Shown in pieces: positions 34,775 through 39,339 of a stretch of 39,339 nucleotides of DNA. A program made the translations under genes and the position numbers. This DNA is from Gammaproteobacteria bacterium UBA6724 (GTDB lineage Bacteria > Pseudomonadota > Gammaproteobacteria > Pseudomonadales > Azotimanducaceae): positions 1 to 39,339 of the forward strand of contig DKIG01000053.1 of NCBI GenBank assembly GCA_002454165.1, written 5' to 3'. The notes under the pieces are model-generated. The model saw nothing but the letters and a program-made list of their open reading frames with translations, was not told the origin of the DNA and did no database searches. Position 1 is the stretch's first letter. Each line of letters opens with the position of its first letter.

Positions 34775-34802
34775 TTGACGCATCGTTATTTATTGCTATA
34801 CT
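34775..34802 (+). promoter_or_regulatory. Sigma-70 promoter for rne
   Basis: TTGACG (34775-34780), a 16-nt spacer and TATACT (34797-34802). The start would be near 34809, giving an rne leader of roughly 575 nt. E. coli rne also has a long leader (about 360 nt) used for feedback control. Confidence 0.6.
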
Positions 34803-34914
34803 AGCCGCAGGGTGAGTGTACACCCTTGCCCGTAGATTCATCTCCTCAGGGTACAGCCACAACAAGGCTTGGCTCAAGATGGAGGTATTCCTAGCAAGAT
34901 GCTTGTGACAAACT

Positions 34915-34968
34915 GTTCGTTATAAACTGTTCGTTATAAACTGTTCGTTATAAACTGTTCGTTATAAA
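34915..34968 (+). repeat. Four 14-nt tandem copies in the rne leader
   Basis: The unit gttcgttataaact is repeated exactly at 34915-34928, 34929-34942 and 34943-34956, with a fourth partial copy at 34957-34968. It is A/T-rich, inside the predicted rne leader. Shorter imperfect repeats (variants of aaagagtcgt/ttaaat) follow at about 35080-35125. The leader 34803-35385 has no coding frame I would call. Confidence 0.95.
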
Positions 34969-35336
34969 AAGGTTTGTTGTAATAACTAGGTTTTGGGGTC
35001 TGGCATCTGTTGAATATTAAGCCAGACGTAAGTAACCGCATTCATTAAAGCGCGAAAGTGTTGTCTCTAATAAGGGTTTAGATAAAGAGTCTTAGATAGA
35101 GTCGTTAAATAAAGAGTCGTCAAATCAAACACATTAACCAGTAAGAGGACAATTCAATCATCTGCCAGGCTTTTTCAACACTAACCTTTTTCCGGCACAT
35201 CCTTTGTGATTTCTGGAAATTGGGAAGACGTCGCTACTTGCGCAACAAGAGGCTCGGCTGTTGTTCTAGCCACTTATCTATTAGGCAGCAAGGAAGAGCG
35301 ACAGAGCTTTCAGGATTGAAAATAACCAGGATTTGA

Positions 35337-35383
35337 CGATTCACTTTCGCTTTTTTCAGGATGCCTGAAATAGGTGTGAATCG
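35337..35383 (+). promoter_or_regulatory. Hairpin covering the rne ribosome binding site
   Basis: CGATTCAC (35337-35344) pairs exactly with GTGAATCG (35376-35383), and inside it TTTCAGG (35354-35360) pairs with CCTGAAA (35364-35370) around an ATG loop. The likely Shine-Dalgarno AGGTG (35372-35376) lies in the internal loop and outer stem, and the start ATG is at 35386, 2 nt after the stem. Folding would limit translation of rne. Confidence 0.65.
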
Positions 35384-35385
35384 TA

Positions 35386-37470
35386 ATGAAAAGAATGCTG
35401 ATCAATGCAACTCACGATGAAGAGTTGCGTATTGCCCTGGTTGATGGACAAAAACTCTACGACCTGGACATAGAAAGTCGAGGCCGAGAGCAAAAAAGAT
35501 CCAACATCTACAAGGCGCGGATTACCCGGCTGGAACCTAGCCTGGAAGCCGCTTTCGTTGATTTTGGTAGCGGCCGGCACGGCTTCCTTCCTTTCAAACA
35601 AATATCCCAAGAATGCTACTCAACCCAGGCATCCAACCCACAAGACCAGATGAATATCCAGGATCGGATGCAGGAGGGCCAGGAACTCATCGTCCAGGTC
35701 GTCAAGGAAGAGCGTAGCAACAAGGGAGCAGCCCTCACCACCTTTTGCAGTTTGGCGGGTCGTTATCTGGTACTGACCCCCAACAATCCAAGAACCGGCG
35801 GTATTTCACGGAAAATAGAAGGTGATGACCGTGACCTGCTAAAAGAGATGCTGTCCCAGCTCAATATACCGGACAACATGGGCGTGATTGTGCGCACCGC
35901 TGGCGTAGAGCGGAACATAGAAGAACTGCAATGGGACCTGGACTATTTGGTCCGCCTCTATGAAGAGATTACAACTGCTGCCCAGACACGCGAAGCGCCA
36001 TTTCTTATTTATCAGGACAATGATGTCATCACCCGGGCAATCCGTGATTATATGCGTGATGATATAGGCGAAGTCCTGCTTGATACTCAGGAATCCTTTA
36101 CTCAGGCGAAGAAGTTTATCAATCAGGTCATGCCGCGGTTTAAGTCTCGGTGCATGTTTTATGAGGATGACATGCCACTCTTCAGCCGCTACCAGATTGA
36201 ACGGCAAATTGAGTCAGCCTTCCAGCGGGAGGTCCGGTTGCCGTCCGGTGGTTCGCTGATCATTGACCAGACAGAGGCGCTGGTAGCCATTGATATTAAT
36301 TCCGCCAGAGCGACCCGCGGTGCTGATATTGAAGAAACCGCCCTGAATACTAACCTTGAAGCGGCAGAGGAAATTTGCCGACATCTCAGGCTGAGGGATA
36401 TTGGTGGTCTGGTCGTCATTGATTTCATTGACATGTCATCCATCAAAAATCAGCGGCTGGTTGAGCAACAGATGTACGACTCCTTGAAAGTTGATCGGGC
36501 AAGAATACAGACTGGCAAGATCTCTAACTTCGGTCTCATGGAAATGTCACGCCAAAGATTGCGCCCTTCCCTCGGGGAAACCAGCGGTGTGGTTTGTCCA
36601 CGTTGTAGCGGTCTCGGTACTATCAAAGACATCAGGTCCTCGGCCCTGGCAATCATCCGTTTGATTGAGGAAGAAGCACTGAAAGAAAGCGACACACTAA
36701 TCAGAGCCTTCCTTCCGGTCAGCGTTGCTTCATTCTTAATCAATGAAAAGCGCACTCTGCTTGCTGAGATTGAGCAACAGAACAGCGTGCGAGTGCTGCT
36801 ACTGCCTGACCCACAGATGGTGACGCCCCACTACAAGGTAGAACGCATCCGGGCTCAGGACGTAGGGGCGGGTGAAGCCAGTTATGAAATAAACAGCCCG
36901 GTAAAACCTGAAGACTATAGCGCTGATAGAGTGGCGCCACCTAGCCCTCAAAAAGCAGCAGTCAAGGCTGTTGTGCCCACGTCCATGGCGGCCATGAAGC
37001 CGAGCCGAAAATGGCAGAAAAGGACCAGTCAAAGGACCGGACCCGGGTGGTTTTCGCGGGTCATCGGTGCCCTCTTCGGTAGCTCAGCGCAAAAAACAGA
37101 TGCCCGGACCAGAGCAAGAAGACCAGGCGATAACCGCAACAGAGGCAATATCAGAAACGCTGATAGGAGTGGGAAAAACGACCGGGGAAATGCCCAGAGA
37201 AGGTCTGGCAGACAAGGGGGGCGCAATAATCAATCAGGAAATCGTGACAATCCTGGCAGGAGTGACAACAAAAGCAGCGAGGGCTCAAACACTCCTACTG
37301 ATAGTTCCCATGACAAGAGTAGCCTGGGAGAAAAACGCAACGATGGGCCGCCTCCGCCAGGCTCGGATGAGCCATTAAAAGAAAATTTGGACAAGCGAAA
37401 TCGGGGCAATCGTCAGCGGTCCAAACAGAAGCGACGTAGCCAAGTGCAAGACAGCCCGGTTGAAACATAA
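35386..37470 (+). CDS. rne: Ribonuclease E, short C-terminal form
   Basis: The catalytic half (residues 1-~510) is well kept: MKRMLINATHDEELRIAL, S1 domain YKARITRLEPSLEAAFVDFG, EEISR-like stretches, DIGGLVVIDFIDM with a metal Asp, and the zinc link CPRCSGLG. The C-terminal part is only about 180 residues: a short amphipathic GPGWFSRVIGALFG that resembles the membrane anchor, then Arg/Asn/Gly-rich RNA-binding sequence. At 694 residues it lacks most of the degradosome scaffold of E. coli RNase E (1061). It starts mRNA decay and processes rRNA and tRNA at the inner membrane. Confidence 0.92.
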   Translation: MKRMLINATHDEELRIALVDGQKLYDLDIESRGREQKRSNIYKARITRLEPSLEAAFVDFGSGRHGFLPFKQISQECYSTQASNPQDQMNIQDRMQEGQELIVQVVKEERSNKGAALTTFCSLAGRYLVLTPNNPRTGGISRKIEGDDRDLLKEMLSQLNIPDNMGVIVRTAGVERNIEELQWDLDYLVRLYEEITTAAQTREAPFLIYQDNDVITRAIRDYMRDDIGEVLLDTQESFTQAKKFINQVMPRFKSRCMFYEDDMPLFSRYQIERQIESAFQREVRLPSGGSLIIDQTEALVAIDINSARATRGADIEETALNTNLEAAEEICRHLRLRDIGGLVVIDFIDMSSIKNQRLVEQQMYDSLKVDRARIQTGKISNFGLMEMSRQRLRPSLGETSGVVCPRCSGLGTIKDIRSSALAIIRLIEEEALKESDTLIRAFLPVSVASFLINEKRTLLAEIEQQNSVRVLLLPDPQMVTPHYKVERIRAQDVGAGEASYEINSPVKPEDYSADRVAPPSPQKAAVKAVVPTSMAAMKPSRKWQKRTSQRTGPGWFSRVIGALFGSSAQKTDARTRARRPGDNRNRGNIRNADRSGKNDRGNAQRRSGRQGGRNNQSGNRDNPGRSDNKSSEGSNTPTDSSHDKSSLGEKRNDGPPPPGSDEPLKENLDKRNRGNRQRSKQKRRSQVQDSPVET

Positions 37471-37770
37471 CATCACCCGTAATTGCGCCCGTTGCTCTGA
37501 CAGATGCTTCACCCCTGCACAGGCCTCCCTGCCCTATGAGGGTCCTGTCCTCGTTGATAGCTCGGTCTCCACTGACATCTCTCCAGCCGTTGATGACACT
37601 ATCCCTGCCGATGTTTCCAGAGCCTCCGATAAGGCTGATATCACTTGCACGCACTCCGCGAGTCCCGACCGGGTCGGGTAAGCAATGCTCCGCGATATGG
37701 CTCTTCTGCCGAAGAGCAACGAGAGACGGATCTCCCAGTGAAGGATTATCAGGGATAATTCTTGAGCAAT
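37471..37770. other. rne-murB intergenic region
   Basis: This 300-nt stretch between convergent genes has no gene I can support. It includes a perfect 7-bp hairpin GCTCTTC-TGCC-GAAGAGC at 37700-37717 and a GC-rich short palindrome CCCGACC-GGTCGGG near 37666-37680. Neither has a T-run on either side. They may act as 3'-end stabilising structures for both transcripts. Confidence 0.6.
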
Positions 37771-38769
37771 TTAGGGGTAAAAAACCGGTTCCAGCTCAAG
37801 GTCAATGCCGTATTTTGACCGGACCACCGAGACAATTTCGGCAAGGAGTTGTAGCAGATCCTCAGCCCTGCCTCCGCCCTTGTTGATTAGCACCAACGCA
37901 TGTTGCTTTGATACCTGAATGTCGCCCACTGCCCTGCCGCTCAGACCAGCCTGGTCAATCAGCCAGGCTGCTGGCAACTTGACGCGAGCATCCAGCGCAA
38001 AGAAAGGCATGGCAGGAAAGGCGGTTTTCAGGTGCTTGGCGACAGTGACGGATAGCACAGGATTTTTAAAAAAACTCCCGACATTACCAATCTGTTCCGG
38101 CTCGGGAAGTTTTTGGCGGCGCATCTGTATGACAGCAGACGCCACCGACCGAGCATTCGGTTCAACTTTCTGGCATTCCAGCAAATGTTGCAAACCCTCG
38201 TGGCTTAGTACCGGTTTATCAAGATGACTGAGCGTCAGGGTCAGGTCAGTAATCACCCAGTTTTCTGCCTCAGGTCCCTTAAACACACTGTAGCGATAAT
38301 CAAATTCGCAATCCTCCGACAGGAAGCAACGGGTCTCCAGAGTGCTACGGTGCACGGCGGTTAATCGGGCAAATCGTTCACGCAGTTCTAGGCCGTAGGC
38401 ACCGATATTCTGAATGGGTGCGGCACCGACAGAGCCGGGAATCAGGGCAAGATTTTCCAGACCAAACAAACCCTGGTCTAGGGTTTTTTGTACCAGGGCA
38501 TGCCAGTTTTCACCGGCGGCCGCCTGGACAGTATCCGCCTGGAATGAGATGCCCTTTAATTCCACCAGAATCACAAGACCATCAAGATTCCCGGTAAAAA
38601 TGACATTACTGCCGCCGCCAAGTACATAGACCCTGAGATTTCGCTTCTTGGCAAAGGCAAGCCCTGCCATGAGTTCATCCTGCGTTTGGACGGCGGTGAA
38701 ATAGCGCGCCCGTGCGGGTAACCTGAAAGTATTATGACCTCTCAGGTCAACATCTTGTTTCAGCTTCAC
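37771..38769 (-). CDS. murB: UDP-N-acetylenolpyruvoylglucosamine reductase
   Basis: This FAD enzyme reduces UDP-GlcNAc-enolpyruvate to UDP-MurNAc. It has the FAD_binding_4 block VYVLGGGSNVIFTG, LALIPGSVGAAPIQNIGAYGLEL, DYRYSVFKG, the catalytic Ser in GNVGSFFKNP, and the C-terminal Glu in LELEPVFY. It is the E. coli (type I) form, 332 residues. The start is GTG at 38769, overlapping the UGSC protein stop by 4 nt, so its translation is coupled to the selenoprotein. Confidence 0.92.
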   Translation of the reverse strand: MKLKQDVDLRGHNTFRLPARARYFTAVQTQDELMAGLAFAKKRNLRVYVLGGGSNVIFTGNLDGLVILVELKGISFQADTVQAAAGENWHALVQKTLDQGLFGLENLALIPGSVGAAPIQNIGAYGLELRERFARLTAVHRSTLETRCFLSEDCEFDYRYSVFKGPEAENWVITDLTLTLSHLDKPVLSHEGLQHLLECQKVEPNARSVASAVIQMRRQKLPEPEQIGNVGSFFKNPVLSVTVAKHLKTAFPAMPFFALDARVKLPAAWLIDQAGLSGRAVGDIQVSKQHALVLINKGGGRAEDLLQLLAEIVSVVRSKYGIDLELEPVFYP

Positions 38770-39290
38770 TTGCCAGTCTTGTCCAGAATCATCGCCAAAA
38801 CATCCTCAAATGCCCGTTCAGCAAGATCCTGCATTTCCTCATCCGTCCGGTCCTGAATGGGATGCTCAACAAACACCTTGTAGGGATCAAAACCCAGGGA
38901 TTCCGCCTGAGCTGCGGCCGCCTGAACAAACTCGTCTGAAGCCACAAAACCTCCCGGTATGCCCCTGCTCTCAAGGTCCATAATGTCATGCAAACTGCAC
39001 GACGTACATGAGCCTCAGTCGGCAAGGGATTCAATCACCAGGTCACATTCGGTCACTATCTGCTGTTTCAATTCAATCGGTGCGACCCGGGCAAATGTTG
39101 GCTTTTTGTAGCGCTTGGTGGCAACGCCACGTTGTCCCAGCAAATCTTCAAGACGGTCTATAAAGACATCCCCGCGAGGCTTGGAAATATCAAGCAAGCC
39201 CACTGTCATGTCATCAAGAGATGCCGGTCTTGGTAATGGTGCTCGGAATTCCGGGGCGGATTCAGAAGTTGGATCCAAAATGATGGTCAT
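38766..39290 (-). CDS. UGSC-motif selenoprotein, read through UGA at 39015-39017
   Basis: One frame of 174 residues carries a single internal TGA at codon 92, in DLVIESLAD-U-GSCTSCSLHDIMDLE. U-G-S-C is the defining motif of the UGSC selenoprotein family known from marine metagenomes; cysteine forms also exist. The flanks match the family: LLDISKPRGDVFIDRLEDLL and KPTFARVAP upstream, and GIPGGFVASDEFVQAA and VFVEHPIQDRTDEEM downstream. A SECIS-like hairpin follows UGA. AAGGAGAG stands six nt before the ATG. Its function is unknown; the CxxC-like U-x-x-C suggests redox chemistry. Without readthrough it would be called as two fragments. Confidence 0.9.
38985..39003 (-). promoter_or_regulatory. 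Bacterial SECIS-like hairpin for the UGA at 39015-39017
   Basis: On the minus strand GUCGUGC (39003-38997), loop AGUUU and GCAUGAC (38991-38985) form a 7-bp stem with one central G-U pair. It starts 11 nt after the UGA, with the loop 18 nt after it and G as the second loop base. It shares with the hairpin at 562-580 the length, the central wobble pair and a GUU in the loop. Confidence 0.75.
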
Positions 39291-39339
39291 ATTTCTCTCC
39301 TTGATGTTGAAAAAATATTATCACGAACAACTGACTGTC

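Noticed and set aside
34915..34968. CRISPR array
   Set aside because: Units of 14 nt are directly adjacent with no spacers, and no cas genes are near. The same holds for 315-374 and 9039-9083.
37460..37681. 73-codon frame overlapping the end of rne as a separate gene
   Set aside because: No ribosome site, no recognisable domain, and it overlaps rne in another frame.
37700..37717. Rho-independent terminator for rne or murB
   Set aside because: The hairpin is perfect, but no T-run follows on either strand.

Overview
This window looks like the chromosome of a Gram-negative, probably marine, gammaproteobacterium. The evidence is an LPS gene (lpxA), the fabA/fabB pair for anaerobic-type unsaturated fatty acid synthesis, a tmk-holB-pilZ run behind fabF-mltG, and rne divergent from rluC. 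I cannot place it to genus. Base composition is close to balanced and genes are tightly packed, often overlapping by 4 nt. UGA serves as an ordinary stop in many genes here (e.g. 2374-2376, 4823-4825).

Layout. 1-222: tail of an IS-type integrase with a REP-like palindrome. 219-899: a secreted peroxiredoxin-like protein with an in-frame UGA exactly where the catalytic cysteine belongs (SADW-UGA-PFC), followed by a bacterial-type SECIS hairpin. 1.0-4.8 kb: Na+/alanine symporter, flavodoxin-like protein, amidohydrolase, Cof-type HAD phosphatase. 4.8-8.9 kb (minus): moaA, acyl-CoA dehydrogenase, glyoxalase, a GYD-domain protein and a GYD-PlsC acyltransferase fusion. 9.1-15.8 kb: YiiX-like hydrolase, murF, sppA, an LLM-class oxidoreductase and a MATE transporter. 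15.9-19.1 kb: a truncated phoR joined to an intact phoB, then fabB and fabA. 19.3-22.0 kb: lpxA, an ACAD10-type HAD protein, galE. 22.0-25.9 kb (minus): a molybdenum hydroxylase operon (FAD, 2Fe-2S and Mo subunits) ending in a MoaD/ThiS-like protein. 26.0-33.6 kb: a GNAT enzyme, then the fatty-acid/replication operon rpmF-fabD-fabG-acpP-fabF-mltG-tmk-holB-pilZ (minus), lacking plsX and fabH at the usual place. 33.7-37.5 kb: rluC and rne diverge around a long rne leader with 14-nt tandem repeats and a hairpin over the start region. 37.8-39.3 kb (minus): a UGSC-motif selenoprotein translationally coupled to murB.

The main discovery is two independent selenocysteine genes (219-899 and 38766-39290). 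Conventional gene calling would split both at UGA. Each has a stem of 7-8 bp with a small GUU-containing loop at the right distance. Other points worth checking are the GYD-PlsC fusion beside a GYD gene with an apparent AUC start, the phoR deletion, the rne leader, an attenuator between acpP and fabF, and three separate 14-15 nt tandem repeat tracts.
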